Shown here: one piece after another, positions 42,886 to 52,733 of the stretch
Numbering within the stretch: position 1 is the stretch's first letter
Layout: each line of letters begins with the position of its first letter
Assembly: GCA_964399535.1 (NCBI GenBank)
Contig: CAYNRE010000046.1
Span: forward strand, 62,001-126,000
Source of the DNA: CAYNRE01 sp964399535
Lineage (GTDB): Bacteria > Planctomycetota > Planctomycetia > Pirellulales > CAYNRE01
Length of the DNA stretch: 64,000 nt
Reading direction: 5' to 3'
The notes under the pieces: model-generated
Database searches by the model: none
The model's input: only the letters and a program-made list of their open reading frames with translations
What the model was told of the DNA's origin: nothing
Program-made: the position numbers and the translations under genes

Positions 42886-43038
42886 AGTCTCACGTATCTT
42901 GCGAAGCCAACGGCCGCGGGGTGCCTGTCGGCGGGGCCCGCGGGTCATCCGGCTCGACTCGGTGGCCGGGCGGGTCTGGTTCGGGGGCTGAGCCAACGGC
43001 GACGGCCCCTCGCCCGAGCGAGGGGGGGAAGCCGCGAA

Positions 43039-44457
43039 TCACTCTTTATTGCGTTCCTGACTGATTTTGTCCAGCCGCTTGGCCACGTCTTTGTAGCTAA
43101 AGTCGATCCCGGCCAGCTCGGTCAGGTGGTGCTCGGCCTTTTCCCAGTCTTTCAGGGCCATGGCGAGCGAACCGGCGTAGTACAGGGCTTTTTTCTTCAG
43201 CTCCGGTTCCCGGTCCTCCCCGATTTCCTTCGCCGCCGCCTCGAAATTCGACAGCGCCAGCTTGAATTGCTTGATCTGGTAGAAGCATTCGCCCAGCGCC
43301 AGCAGCACCAGCCCCCGCCGGCTGGCGTCGGACCGGGCGTCTTGGTACTGCTTGATCGCCTCGGCAAAGTTTCCCGATCGCTGCAAGCGGACCCCCAGCT
43401 CGAAGCGGTAGGCCAGGTTGGTCGGGTAGCGATCGGACCGGCTGCGGTAAATCTCCAACTCGGTGCGGTTCAGGTCGGCCGCCAGGCGGTTGTAGAGGTC
43501 GACCGCTTCGGGGGTTCGCTCGGCCTCGGCCCTGCGGCGGGCGGTGGTCAGATGGTCGCGCTGCCGCTTGAGCTTCAGATCTTCCAGCTGCTCGCGGAGC
43601 AACAGGTTGCCCCCCGAAACCTCGACCGCCTTGGTGAGCCATTCTTCGGCGGGCTCGAGCTGCTCCCGGCCGTAAAACAGCTCGTAGAGCTTGACGTAGT
43701 TCTGCACCTCGGCCGGATTCTTTTCGATCGCCCGCTGCAGTTGGCGCTCGGGGGTCATCACTCCCGCTTCGGCGGCCAACTCGGCCCCCGTGTCGAAATT
43801 CGAGTCCGATTTTACGTCTTGGGTGGTTTCGGCCTGGTCGTAGCCGGCGTCGCGAATGGTTTTCTCGACCGTCATGTTGTGAATGGCCCGGGCCGCCTCT
43901 TCGTCGGCTGGCTTGGCCTGGATCACGCGCTGCCAGGCGACCAGCGCCTGGTCGAATTGGCCCACGTGGGCCAGGGCCCGGCCGTAGAGCCGGTTCAACT
44001 CGGCATCCTTGAGATTGGTGTCGAGCGCACTCTTGAGATAGAACAACTGGGCGTCGTCGTGCCCCTGGGTTTCGCAGGCCGCGGCCAGCGCGGCCAGCGC
44101 GGTCGTGTCCCAGGGGTTCAGCTTCAAGAGCTTTACCGCCGCGTCGATCACCCCTTTCCAGTCCTTCTGCAACTGGGCCTTCTGCAAGGCGGCCCGCGAC
44201 CCCATGCCGGAAATGGAAGCCAGCTTGCTTCCTTTTTTGTTGTTGTTGTATTTCTTCTGCAGGTTGGCCAAAAAGCTCTGGCCATACAGCTTGTTGCCGG
44301 GGTCGCCGGTGACGCAGGTGGTGAGCATGTCGTCGGCGTAGTCGAAATGCCCCTGGCTCGACGAGCGGTTGCCGTGTTCGAAGCATTGCTGCAGCCGCCG
44401 CCGGGTGGCGGGTGAAATAATCTGTCGTTCGCCGGGTGCGTTGCCTGCGGTAGCCAT
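43039..44457 (-). CDS. Tetratricopeptide-repeat protein
   Basis: A 472-aa protein made almost wholly of helical repeats. TPR-like units include KDWKGVIDAAVKLLKLNPWDTTALAALAAACETQG, HVGQFDQALVAWQRVIQAKPADEEA, RSGNFAEAIKQYQDARSDASRRGLVLLALGECFYQIKQFKLALSNFEAAA, and LKDWEKAEHHLTEL. The N-terminus (ISPATRRRLQQCFEHGNRSSSQGHFDYADDMLTTCV) is another helical pair. No signal peptide is seen, so a cytoplasmic scaffold is likely. The start is probably ATG 44457; ATG 44619 is in frame but the added residues are Arg/Ser-rich. It lies 153 bases upstream of rpsT on the same strand. Confidence 0.82.
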   Translation of the reverse strand: MATAGNAPGERQIISPATRRRLQQCFEHGNRSSSQGHFDYADDMLTTCVTGDPGNKLYGQSFLANLQKKYNNNKKGSKLASISGMGSRAALQKAQLQKDWKGVIDAAVKLLKLNPWDTTALAALAAACETQGHDDAQLFYLKSALDTNLKDAELNRLYGRALAHVGQFDQALVAWQRVIQAKPADEEAARAIHNMTVEKTIRDAGYDQAETTQDVKSDSNFDTGAELAAEAGVMTPERQLQRAIEKNPAEVQNYVKLYELFYGREQLEPAEEWLTKAVEVSGGNLLLREQLEDLKLKRQRDHLTTARRRAEAERTPEAVDLYNRLAADLNRTELEIYRSRSDRYPTNLAYRFELGVRLQRSGNFAEAIKQYQDARSDASRRGLVLLALGECFYQIKQFKLALSNFEAAAKEIGEDREPELKKKALYYAGSLAMALKDWEKAEHHLTELAGIDFSYKDVAKRLDKISQERNKE

Positions 44458-44714
44458 GGACGGTGCGCTCTGTCTGAAGGAACCCACGCGACGTTTCGAC
44501 CCCCCAGTGCTCTCAGCGGGGGCCAGCGCCGGTCGGCCCGCGGAAGAAATGCCGAGCCATCGACCGAACTCTTTGCGGTGGTTATATTTCGGCGATTGCC
44601 GCTCACTCCACTCTAACATAACCCGTGGTCGAAGCAACGCCCGGCCGGGGGTGGTCGTCAGCGGCCGCGCACCGCTCCTTGGCGGCACAGGTTCGATCAG
44701 GTTACCGCCCGCTT

Positions 44715-46238
44715 ATGTCGCACCCCCCCACGAATTCCGGCCGAGTTTCGCTCGTTGGGGCCGGTCCCGGCGACCCGGGCCTGATTACCCAGCGGGGAGC
44801 CCTGTGCCTGGCGCAGGCCGACCTGGTGCTCTACGACTACCTGGTCAATCCCCAGCTTCTGGAGCTGGCGCCCGCCGCGGCCGAGCGGCACTGTCTGGGG
44901 CGCCACGGTCAGGGGCGGATTGTTACCCTTACAGAATCGCTCGAAAGGGCGGTCGCCGCCGCGCGCCAGGGCAAACACGTGGTGCGGCTCAAAGGGGGCG
45001 ACCCGGTGGTCTTCGCCCACCTGGCCGAGGAAACCGCGTACCTTGAGCAGCACGGAGTGCCCTACGAGATCGTGCCCGGCATTACCGCGGCGCTCGCCGT
45101 GGGGCCCTATGCGGGCATCCCCCTGACGCACCGCGAGATGGCCTCGGCCGTGGCCCTGGTTACCGGCCACGAAGACGCCGACAAACCCCAGACCGCCATC
45201 GACTGGGAAGCGCTGGCCCGCTTTCCCGGCACGCTCGTGGTGTATATGGGCGTAACCACGGTCGGCCATTGGACCCGGGCCCTGCTCAGCGCCGGCAAGC
45301 CGCCCGAGACGCCCGCGGCCCTGGTGCGTTACTGCTCCTGGCCCCAACAGCAGCGCTTCGATGCCACGCTTGAAACGCTGGAAGACACCTTGCGCCAGCG
45401 CCGCTTGCGGCCCCCGCTCGTGGTGGTCATCGGGCCGACCGTCTCCAGATCGTTTCGCACGGATTGGTTCACGGGCCGTCCGCTCTTGGGGAAACGCGTG
45501 CTGGTGCTGCGCCCCGCCGGACAGAATCAGCGGTTGGCCCAGCCGCTGGCCGATCTGGGGGCCGACGTGCGCCTGCAACCGGCCATCGAGATCGCCCCAC
45601 CTGACGATACCCGCCCGCTCGATGCGCTTATTGATCGGTTAGGCGAGTACGATTGGCTGGTCTTCTCCAGCATTTCGGGCGTACAGTTTTTCGCCGAGCG
45701 GTTGTGGTCGCGGGGTTACGACGCGCGGCGTCTGGCCGGCGCGCGGCTGGCCTGCGTGGGGCCGGGAACGGCCGACGAACTGGCCCGGTATCACCTGCGC
45801 GCCGACCTGGTTCCCACCGAGCATCGGGCGGAAGGTTTGGCAGCCGAATTGGCCGCTCACGTTGCCGGGCGGCGCGTGGCGCTCGTGCGGGCCAGCCGGG
45901 GGCGCCCCATACTGGCCCAGCAACTCCAGGCGGCCGGCGCCCTGGTCGAATCGGTCGTGGCCTACGAAAGCCGCGACGTGACTCAGGCCGATCCGCTGGC
46001 AGCGGCCGATTTGGCGGGAGGGCGCATCGACTGGGTGGTGGTCTCCAGCTCGGCCATTGCCCGCTCGGCAGTTTCCCTGTTCGGAGAAAGCTTGCGCCGC
46101 GCGAGGTTGCTGAGCATCAGCCCGATCACCTCAGATGTGCTGCGCGAGCTGGGGTTCGAGCCATCGGCCGAGGCCTCGCCCCATTCTCTAGAGGGGCTTA
46201 TTGCCACCCTGGTGCGCCAGGCCAGCGACGAGACGTAA
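44715..46238 (+). CDS. cobA-hemD: Fused uroporphyrinogen-III C-methyltransferase / uroporphyrinogen-III synthase
   Basis: A 507-aa bifunctional tetrapyrrole enzyme. Residues 1-245 are a SUMT: VSLVGAGPGDPGLITQRGALCLAQADLVLYDYLV, HVVRLKGGDPVVFAHLAEE, IVPGITAALAVGPYAGIPLTHRE and VYMGV. This part adds two methyl groups to uroporphyrinogen III to make precorrin-2. Residues about 260-507 are HemD-like: LLGKRVLVLRPAGQNQRLAQPLADLGADVRLQPAIEI, DWLVFSSISGVQFFAERL and DWVVVSSSAIARSAVSLFG, which closes hydroxymethylbilane to uroporphyrinogen III. The fusion is known in several phyla. ATG 44715 fits the SUMT start. No other heme or cobalamin gene is present. Confidence 0.93.
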   Translation: MSHPPTNSGRVSLVGAGPGDPGLITQRGALCLAQADLVLYDYLVNPQLLELAPAAAERHCLGRHGQGRIVTLTESLERAVAAARQGKHVVRLKGGDPVVFAHLAEETAYLEQHGVPYEIVPGITAALAVGPYAGIPLTHREMASAVALVTGHEDADKPQTAIDWEALARFPGTLVVYMGVTTVGHWTRALLSAGKPPETPAALVRYCSWPQQQRFDATLETLEDTLRQRRLRPPLVVVIGPTVSRSFRTDWFTGRPLLGKRVLVLRPAGQNQRLAQPLADLGADVRLQPAIEIAPPDDTRPLDALIDRLGEYDWLVFSSISGVQFFAERLWSRGYDARRLAGARLACVGPGTADELARYHLRADLVPTEHRAEGLAAELAAHVAGRRVALVRASRGRPILAQQLQAAGALVESVVAYESRDVTQADPLAAADLAGGRIDWVVVSSSAIARSAVSLFGESLRRARLLSISPITSDVLRELGFEPSAEASPHSLEGLIATLVRQASDET

Positions 46239-46433
46239 GTCGAGCTGCAGTTCGAGGCACCTGCCGGGGCGCCGATGTCGATTCGGCGAGCGCTGCGGAC
46301 CACCGCGAGTTTGCGGCCGGAACCCGGCGGCCTTGTCCTTCGTTTTCGTCTAGTGGCCTGTGCCGCCATGCCGACGAAAAAAAAGGTAAGCGGCAGACGG
46401 CTCATCATGCCTCGATGGCCCCCTGGGTTGATC

Positions 46434-47264
46434 ATGGCCAGTTCGACCGATTCGAGCGCCGACGTAAACCTGCCTGGCCCTGGCCGAGGCGAACCGTCTT
46501 CGACGATCTGCCTCGTGGTCGTAGCCGACGCGGGCCCCACCGTGCCCGGGGCGCGCGACGCCGCCCAGTGGTTGCTCTCGGAACTGGCTGGCCGCGGGTG
46601 GTCGGCAACCTGGGCCTGGCAGGATCCGGCGGCCTCGGATTGGCTCCACCTGGTGCTCGCGCAGGCTCCGCTTCAAGAGCTGGCGCTGCGCGCGCCAACC
46701 GCGCCCTCCGGATGCGATTCGTACGACGCCCGTTGGCTGGGGGCCTTGGCCCGACCGGTGGGCCGAGCTCAGGCGTCGGGCTACCGCCTGCACGCGCTAG
46801 TGTTGGAACGCGACTGGGCCTTGCCGCCGCTGGAGTGGCTCGCTCGGCTTCGCTTCGAGATTCTGATCGAGTTGACCGGCGCGACGGGGCAGTTGGCTGG
46901 CCGCCGGCATCGGCCCTCGGCCAACGGCCGGCTGGAACTGCTGCGACACGGCATCTGGCGCGCGACGGTGACCGAACAACTAGGGCAGGGGGGATTGCTT
47001 CGCTCCTTGGGATGGCAATCGCTGGTCCGGCTTACCCGCGCGCGTGATCCGCAACGCGGGCAAACATCGCTGGCTTCGATTGACCTGGCGGGCCTGGCTG
47101 GCGGTTCGGCGCGAAAGCGGCTCGAGCGAGACCTGAACCGTTTGGCCGCGGCCGAGCGGGCTGGGGGCGTGGCGATCGAGCCGTTGACCGTGGCCGTCCG
47201 CCGGCGGCAGCCCGTGCGACGCGGCGACGCGGCTCGTTCGATCTTGCACCGGGGCGCGGCCTGA
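46434..47264 (+). CDS. Unknown protein, about 276 aa
   Basis: Not recognised. From ICLVVVADAGPTVPGARDAAQWLLSELAGRGWSATWAWQDPAASDW on, the protein reads as an α/β fold with alternating hydrophobic strands (YRLHALVLERDWALPPLEWLARLRFEILIELTGA) and helices. There is a basic C-terminus and no signal peptide or membrane segment. The true start is uncertain: ATG 46434 is chosen, but ATG 46275 and ATG 46407 are in frame; the segment before 46434 has a run of A (poly-Lys) that is unusual. It may follow cobA-hemD in one transcript. Confidence 0.55.
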   Translation: MASSTDSSADVNLPGPGRGEPSSTICLVVVADAGPTVPGARDAAQWLLSELAGRGWSATWAWQDPAASDWLHLVLAQAPLQELALRAPTAPSGCDSYDARWLGALARPVGRAQASGYRLHALVLERDWALPPLEWLARLRFEILIELTGATGQLAGRRHRPSANGRLELLRHGIWRATVTEQLGQGGLLRSLGWQSLVRLTRARDPQRGQTSLASIDLAGLAGGSARKRLERDLNRLAAAERAGGVAIEPLTVAVRRRQPVRRGDAARSILHRGAA

Positions 47265-47357
47265 TCAGCCGCTAAGTAATCAGCCGCTGCCGAATCGAGC
47301 GCTGCCGAATCGCGCGCTGCCCGGCGCGGCACGCCGCCTTGCGTCCAGCCTGCGCGG

Positions 47358-47564
47358 CTATCGCGGTACCCGGGGGCGATCCGCCGGGTCGCGGAGTGTG
47401 TCGTATCGCTGGGCTTGCTCGGGGAAGTAGCCCTGCGACTCGTTCTGATAGGTGTTGTTCGGCAGTGCCCGCGACACCGATTCGTAGAACATCTGGCAGC
47501 CACTTGCCCCCAGCAACACCAGGCTAGCCAGGATCAGCCCGCGGCCCGTTCTCGTGGCTTTCAT
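47358..47564 (-). CDS. Small lipoprotein, 68 aa
   Basis: A short exported lipoprotein. ILASLVLLGASGC is a good signal sequence with a lipobox (ASGC), so Cys23 would be lipidated after cleavage. The mature part of about 45 residues is polar (MFYESVSRALPNNTYQNESQGYFPEQAQRYDTLRDPADRP). I do not recognise it. The minus strand carries no neighbouring gene with an obvious link. Confidence 0.75.
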   Translation of the reverse strand: MKATRTGRGLILASLVLLGASGCQMFYESVSRALPNNTYQNESQGYFPEQAQRYDTLRDPADRPRVPR

Positions 47565-47852
47565 GACAATCCCCGGGTTGCTTTGCGCCGGGTGCGGCGT
47601 TTACCCCATTGGGCGAGCGAGGAAGAGGAAATAGGCCAGCGCCATCGCTCGGGTCAAGGTCAGCCGCGGCCGGCCGCAAGCCCGCATGGTACGCGGTGCC
47701 CCCCCGGGTTTGTCCGGGGCAGGGGGGGCCCACCCTCGACCCCCGCCGTTTAGCCGATTAAAGTGCTCAGTTGCCTGGGAGGCAGGCTTCCTAAGCTGCC
47801 AGAACTGCCCAGCCGCGTTGTGCGATTAGCGGGGAATTGGGGGGAAGCAGAG

Positions 47853-49166
47853 ATGGTTCGTTTTTCGGGGGCCGCGCCCAACGGGGCGGGGCGCGCGACG
47901 GGTGGCTGGCTTCCGAAACGCGCCGCGCGGGTTGGTCTTGCCCTGGTGCTATCCGCGGCCCTGATGGGGCCACGGCTCTGGGCGGGTGAAGTTACCCTGG
48001 CCAGCGGCGACCGCGTGGTGTTTGTCGGCGATACGCTTATCGAACGGGCGGCGGCCAGCGACTATTGGGAAACCTGGCTCACTCTGCGCCGACCGGGCGT
48101 GGAAATCGTATTTCGCAACCTGGGTTGGAGCGGCGACACGGTCGGGGGCGATGCCCGGGCCGGGTTCGACACGCCGCGCGAAGGTTACCAGCGGCTGATC
48201 GATGGCGTGAAGCTGCTTCAGCCGACCGTCGTTGTGCTCGGCTATGGCGGCAATCAAGCCTTCGACGGCCCCGGCGGCATCGAGCCCTTTCAGCGCGGGC
48301 TAAACCGGTTGCTCGACGACTTGGCCCCCACCGGGGCCAGGTTCGTGTTGCTGGGTCTGGTTCCGCATGAGCGCCTGCCGGCGCCGCTGCCAAACTCGAA
48401 GCGGTCGAACCTGTGGCGGGCCGAGTACAACGCCCTTCTGGCCCGCACCGCCGAGCAGCGCGGACTAGGCTTTGTCGATTTGTTTGCCGCGCTAGGGGGC
48501 CCGGCGATGCTCGCGGAACACGACTCGGCGGCGCCGAGTCGGCCGCTCACCGACAACGGCATTCACCTCAGCGCCTACGGCTACTGGCGCGCAGCCGCCG
48601 CGGTCGATGCCGGACTGGGGCCCCCTCCGGAGCAGCCCTACGAGGTCGCACTCGACCTGGCCTTGGGAGAATACCACGCGCGGGGCACCCGGCTCGTTTC
48701 GCTGGTGACCCGGCCGCACTTGAAACTGGAACTGATCGACGATCGCTTGCCCCTGCCGATTTCGCCTGGCGAGGAGGGTCCCAGCGAGCCGGCCGAATCT
48801 CGAGTTTGGCGGATTCAAGGCCTGGCTGAAGGGGTTTGGCAATTGAACGAAGATGGCCAGCCGGCGGCCCTGGGTAGTGCCTCGCAGTGGGCCCAGGGAC
48901 TCGCCGTTGTGGGGGGGCCGTCGGCCGAGCAGACCGAGCGGCTGCGGCAGGTCATCCGTCGTAAGAACGAACTCTACTTCTACCGCTGGCGGCCGCAGAA
49001 CGAGACCTATCTGTTCGGCTTCCGCAAGCATGAACAAGGCCAGAACGCCATCGAGGTGCCGCGGTTCGACCCGCTCGTGGCCGACCAAGAGCAGCTGATT
49101 CTCGACCTGGCGCGGCCGCGGCAACGCACCTGGGAGCTGGTTCGCGTGGAGGAGACGACCCAATGA
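47853..49166 (+). CDS. SGNH/GDSL-type hydrolase family protein, exported
   Basis: A 437-aa protein. A Tat-less signal peptide is seen (VGLALVLSAALMGPRLWAGE). The SGNH-like fold shows VFVGDTLIERAAASDYWETWL (where GDSL would be GDS, here GDT), VFRNLGWSGDTVGG (Gly block), VVVLGYGGNQAF (Asn block) and a C-terminal LTDNGIHLSAYGYW with the Asp-x-x-His pair. The serine position is Thr (VFVGDT), so a usual esterase mechanism is in doubt. Relatives in planctomycetes are commonly next to a PVC dehydrogenase. GGGGGAA precedes ATG 47853. Its stop overlaps the next start (ATGA at 49163). Confidence 0.85.
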   Translation: MVRFSGAAPNGAGRATGGWLPKRAARVGLALVLSAALMGPRLWAGEVTLASGDRVVFVGDTLIERAAASDYWETWLTLRRPGVEIVFRNLGWSGDTVGGDARAGFDTPREGYQRLIDGVKLLQPTVVVLGYGGNQAFDGPGGIEPFQRGLNRLLDDLAPTGARFVLLGLVPHERLPAPLPNSKRSNLWRAEYNALLARTAEQRGLGFVDLFAALGGPAMLAEHDSAAPSRPLTDNGIHLSAYGYWRAAAAVDAGLGPPPEQPYEVALDLALGEYHARGTRLVSLVTRPHLKLELIDDRLPLPISPGEEGPSEPAESRVWRIQGLAEGVWQLNEDGQPAALGSASQWAQGLAVVGGPSAEQTERLRQVIRRKNELYFYRWRPQNETYLFGFRKHEQGQNAIEVPRFDPLVADQEQLILDLARPRQRTWELVRVEETTQ

Positions 49167-52100
49167 GCGCCAACCACGGAGTGCCCTTTCTCAGCCGCTG
49201 GCCCAGCCGCCGCTGGCTGCCGTGCGGCCTGGCGGCGGCCTTGCTGCTCGGCACTTGTTCCCGGGCCCAGGCCCAGCGCGAGCTCAAGGTAATTCCGCCG
49301 CCCGATCCCGAGCTCGAGCGGCAATCGTTTCAGATGGCCGAGGGGTTCGAGGTCAACCTCTTCGCGGCCGACCCGGCGCTGGCCAAGCCGATTCAAATGA
49401 ACTTCGACGCCCAGGGGCGGCTCTGGGTGGTTTCTTCCGAGGTGTATCCGCACATCGAACCAGGGCAAGTCGCCAACGACCGGGTCCTGGTGCTCTCCGA
49501 TGCGGACGGCGATGGCCGCGCCGAGGAAACTCGAGTGTTTGCCGATGGGCTGTTGATTCCCACCGGCATCGAGCCGGGCGACGGCGGGGCCTACGTGGCC
49601 AATAGCACCGAACTGGTGCATTTCCGCGATACCGACGGCGATGGCCGCGCCGACCAGCGCCGGGTGGTCCTCTCGGGCTTCGGCACCGAAGACACCCACC
49701 ATATCCTGCACACGTTTCGCTGGGGCCCCGACGGCCACCTGTATTTCAACCAGTCGATTTACATTCACAGCCATATCGAAACGCCGCACGGCGTGCGCCG
49801 GCTGGGGGGGGGCGGGGTTTGGCGGCTGAGGCCGGAAAGCCTTGAACTGGCCATCTTCATTCGCGGGCTATGCAACCCTTGGGGGCACCATTTCGATCGC
49901 TACGGACAGTCGTTCGGCACCGACGGAGCCGGCGGCGAAGGCATCAACTACTTCATCCCCGGCGGCTGGTACTTCACCGCGCCGGGCGCCGAGCGCACCC
50001 TGCGTGGGCTGAACCCGGGCAGCCCCAAACACTGCGGGCTGGAGATCGTGGGGGGAAGCCATTTGCCCAGCGATTGGCAGGGGGTATTCGTCACCAACGA
50101 TTTTCGCGCCAATCGGGTTTGCCGGTTCGCCGTCGGCGACGACGGAGCCGGTTTCGCCTCGCGCGAGATGTCGGAGTTGATCAAGTCGAACCACGTCGGG
50201 TTTCGCCCGGTCGACGTGAAACAGGGGCCCGACGGAGCGATTTACATCGCCGATTGGTACAACCCCATCATCCAGCACGGCGAGGTCGATTTTCGCGATC
50301 CGCGGCGCGACCACACGCATGGGCGCATCTGGCGCGTGACCGCCAAGGGTCGCCCACTGGTGCCGCGTCCGCCGCTGGTTTCCATGACCAACGAGCAGCT
50401 CGCCACGGAACTGGCCTCGGCCGAGCCGTGGAACCGCCATTTCGCCAAGCGGGTGCTCAAAGAGCGCGGGCGCGAAGTGCTGCCCGCCGTGCGGGCCTGG
50501 GCCGCGGGGCTCGACCGCCAGGCGAGCGACTGGGAGGCCTGTCAGCTCGAAGCGCTCTGGGTCCATCAGGCGCTCGACGTGCCCGACATCGAGTGGCTCC
50601 GCCGCTTGCTGGCCGCGAGCGATGGCCGGGTTCGCGCCGCCGCCACGCGGGTGCTGAGCGATTGGCTGCCCGAAGTGCCTGATCCACACGAAGTGCTGGC
50701 CAAGCTCGTGGCCGATCCGGAGCCACGCGTCCGGCTCGAAGCTGTTCGCACGCTGGGCCGGCTGCCCGAAGCCCGCAGCCTGGACGTGGCGCTGCGGGCC
50801 CTGGACTTGCCTCGCGACCAGTTTCTGGATTACGCCCTCTGGCTGACCTGTCGCGACTTGGAGAGCCCGTGGACTGCGGCCGTCGAACGGGGCGAGCTTT
50901 TGGTCGATCAACCGCCCGAGCGATTGATCGTCGCCCTGGAGGCCATCGCGCCGCGGGGACCCGTGCGGCAGTTGCTCCAGCCGCTGCAAACCGGACAGAT
51001 ACCGCCGGAGCTCGAGGAGCGGGCCATTCGGCTCTTGGCCGGTGGCGGCGGCGCGGAGGAGCTAGGCAGAGTGCTCGACGTCGTGCTTGGCGCCCGCCCT
51101 GCTGAGCGCGAGGCCAGCCTGCTGGGCTCGCTGGTGGCGGTTTGCCAGGCGCACTCTGGCGTGGTGCCGGCAGGAGACCTGGCCCGACTGGGGCCGCTGG
51201 TGGACCACGAAAACCCCGTGCTGGCCGCGGCCGCCGCCCGGGCAGTCGGTATTTGGAAGGTGACCGACGCCACACCCCGGCTGGTTGCCGCGGCGTCGTC
51301 GGAGCGTTCTGCGGCGCCGCTGGTTGTGGCCGCCGTCGAGGCCCTGGCCGACCTGGGAGGCGAGGACCGCCGCGCGGCGCTGGTCGAGTTAGTCAGTGGG
51401 CCCCATCCGGTTACCACGCGCGAAGCCGCTTTGGTGGCCCTGGCCCGGCTCGATACCCCCCTGGCCTGCCGGCTGGCCGTCGACCGCTGGAACGAGCCGT
51501 CGGCCCACGACCCCACCGCCGTGTTGGTGGCGATTCTCAGCCGCAAAGACGCCCTCGAACCGCTCCGGGCTGCGCTCGAGGGAAAAACCATTCGCGACGA
51601 CGTGGCCAAGCGGGCACTGCGCGTGGTGCGCAGCCAGCCGGGTGACACCAGCGGCCTGATCGCGGCCCTTTCGTCGGCCGGCGGATTAGGCGCCGGGCCC
51701 AAGGCCGTTTCGCCCGAGGAGCTGGCCCAATTGGTGGCGGCCGTGGCCGAGCGGGGCGACCCGGTTCGGGGCGAAGCGATTTTTCGCCGTACCGACCAGG
51801 CATGTTTGAAGTGTCACGCCATTGCCGGGGCAGGGGGGCGCGTGGGGCCCGACCTGATCTCGATCGGCGCCACGGCCCAGGTCGATTACCTGCTCGAGTC
51901 GATCCTGGTGCCGAGTAAGGCGATTAAAGAGAACTACCACGCCACGGTCATTGCCACCGACGACGGTCGGGTTCTCTCCGGCATTCCGGTTCGCGAATCG
52001 GCTACGGAGCTGGTCTTGCGCGACGCGGAAGACCGCGAGCTTACCGTGCCAAAGGGCTCGATCGACGAGCGCGGACAGGGGGCGTCGCTCATGCCCGCCG

Positions 52101-52642
52101 GCCTGGTCGATGAGCTTACGCGCGACGAACTACTGGATCTGACAAGGTTTCTCTCCGAACTGGGCAAGGTCGGCCCCTACGCCGTGGGACAGGCTCGCGT
52201 GGTGCGCCGCTGGCAGCGACTGGAGCCCACGCCCGAGGCGGTGCAACTGCTGCGGTCGTCCAGTCTGGACAGCGCCGCGACCGACCGCGCGGAGTTGAGT
52301 TGGACATCGGTCTACTCGCGGGTCTCGGGCGAGCTGCCCTTGGAAGACCTGCCGCGGCTGGTGACCCGGCCCGATTTCCCCCCGGCTGGCTTTGTGCGCT
52401 TCGAGCTGGAAGTGAGCCAGGGGGGGCCGGTTTCGCTCAAGTTCGACCAGCCGCAAGGGTTGTTGCTGTGGGTCGACGGCCGGGGCGTCGCGGTACAATC
52501 GACAACCGAACTCGACTTGTCTCCCGGCCGGCACGTGGCCACATTGGGCGTTAAGCTCGACGAGCGGGCCACGCCGATTCGCTGCGAGCTGGGCGACGTG
52601 GAAGGCTCGCGGGCCCAGGCTCAACTGGTCGGAGGAAAGTAG
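49163..52642 (+). CDS. PVC-type membrane-bound dehydrogenase with HEAT repeats and CxxCH heme site
   Basis: An 1159-aa exported protein of the planctomycete/verrucomicrobial type. Signal peptide about 1-37 (CGLAAALLLGTCSRAQAQ). A β-propeller glucose/sorbosone-dehydrogenase-like region follows (FQMAEGFEVNLFAADPALAKPIQMNFDAQGRLWVV; VLSDADGDGRAEETRVFADGLLIPTGIEPG; GADGAIYIADWYNPI-like GPDGAIYIADWYNPI). The middle has HEAT-like helices (about 420-800). CLKCH at 881-885 is a c-type heme site (GRVGPDLISIG follows). Periplasmic oxidation of sugars or polyols with electron transfer through heme is a reasonable guess. The ATGA overlap with the SGNH gene indicates coupled translation. Confidence 0.93.
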   Translation: MSANHGVPFLSRWPSRRWLPCGLAAALLLGTCSRAQAQRELKVIPPPDPELERQSFQMAEGFEVNLFAADPALAKPIQMNFDAQGRLWVVSSEVYPHIEPGQVANDRVLVLSDADGDGRAEETRVFADGLLIPTGIEPGDGGAYVANSTELVHFRDTDGDGRADQRRVVLSGFGTEDTHHILHTFRWGPDGHLYFNQSIYIHSHIETPHGVRRLGGGGVWRLRPESLELAIFIRGLCNPWGHHFDRYGQSFGTDGAGGEGINYFIPGGWYFTAPGAERTLRGLNPGSPKHCGLEIVGGSHLPSDWQGVFVTNDFRANRVCRFAVGDDGAGFASREMSELIKSNHVGFRPVDVKQGPDGAIYIADWYNPIIQHGEVDFRDPRRDHTHGRIWRVTAKGRPLVPRPPLVSMTNEQLATELASAEPWNRHFAKRVLKERGREVLPAVRAWAAGLDRQASDWEACQLEALWVHQALDVPDIEWLRRLLAASDGRVRAAATRVLSDWLPEVPDPHEVLAKLVADPEPRVRLEAVRTLGRLPEARSLDVALRALDLPRDQFLDYALWLTCRDLESPWTAAVERGELLVDQPPERLIVALEAIAPRGPVRQLLQPLQTGQIPPELEERAIRLLAGGGGAEELGRVLDVVLGARPAEREASLLGSLVAVCQAHSGVVPAGDLARLGPLVDHENPVLAAAAARAVGIWKVTDATPRLVAAASSERSAAPLVVAAVEALADLGGEDRRAALVELVSGPHPVTTREAALVALARLDTPLACRLAVDRWNEPSAHDPTAVLVAILSRKDALEPLRAALEGKTIRDDVAKRALRVVRSQPGDTSGLIAALSSAGGLGAGPKAVSPEELAQLVAAVAERGDPVRGEAIFRRTDQACLKCHAIAGAGGRVGPDLISIGATAQVDYLLESILVPSKAIKENYHATVIATDDGRVLSGIPVRESATELVLRDAEDRELTVPKGSIDERGQGASLMPAGLVDELTRDELLDLTRFLSELGKVGPYAVGQARVVRRWQRLEPTPEAVQLLRSSSLDSAATDRAELSWTSVYSRVSGELPLEDLPRLVTRPDFPPAGFVRFELEVSQGGPVSLKFDQPQGLLLWVDGRGVAVQSTTELDLSPGRHVATLGVKLDERATPIRCELGDVEGSRAQAQLVGGK

Positions 52643-52733
52643 CCCCTTGGGGGCGGTTCCCCGACGGGCCAGGTACACGGCGGCCAAGAAATCAGCGCAG
52701 TATTTCTTCCCACACGAACGGAAAGTCCCCGGC

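Noticed and set aside
43097..44386. 429-aa minus-strand ORF in another frame of the TPR gene
   Set aside because: Arg/Gly-rich out-of-frame reading; the other frame has clear TPR helices.
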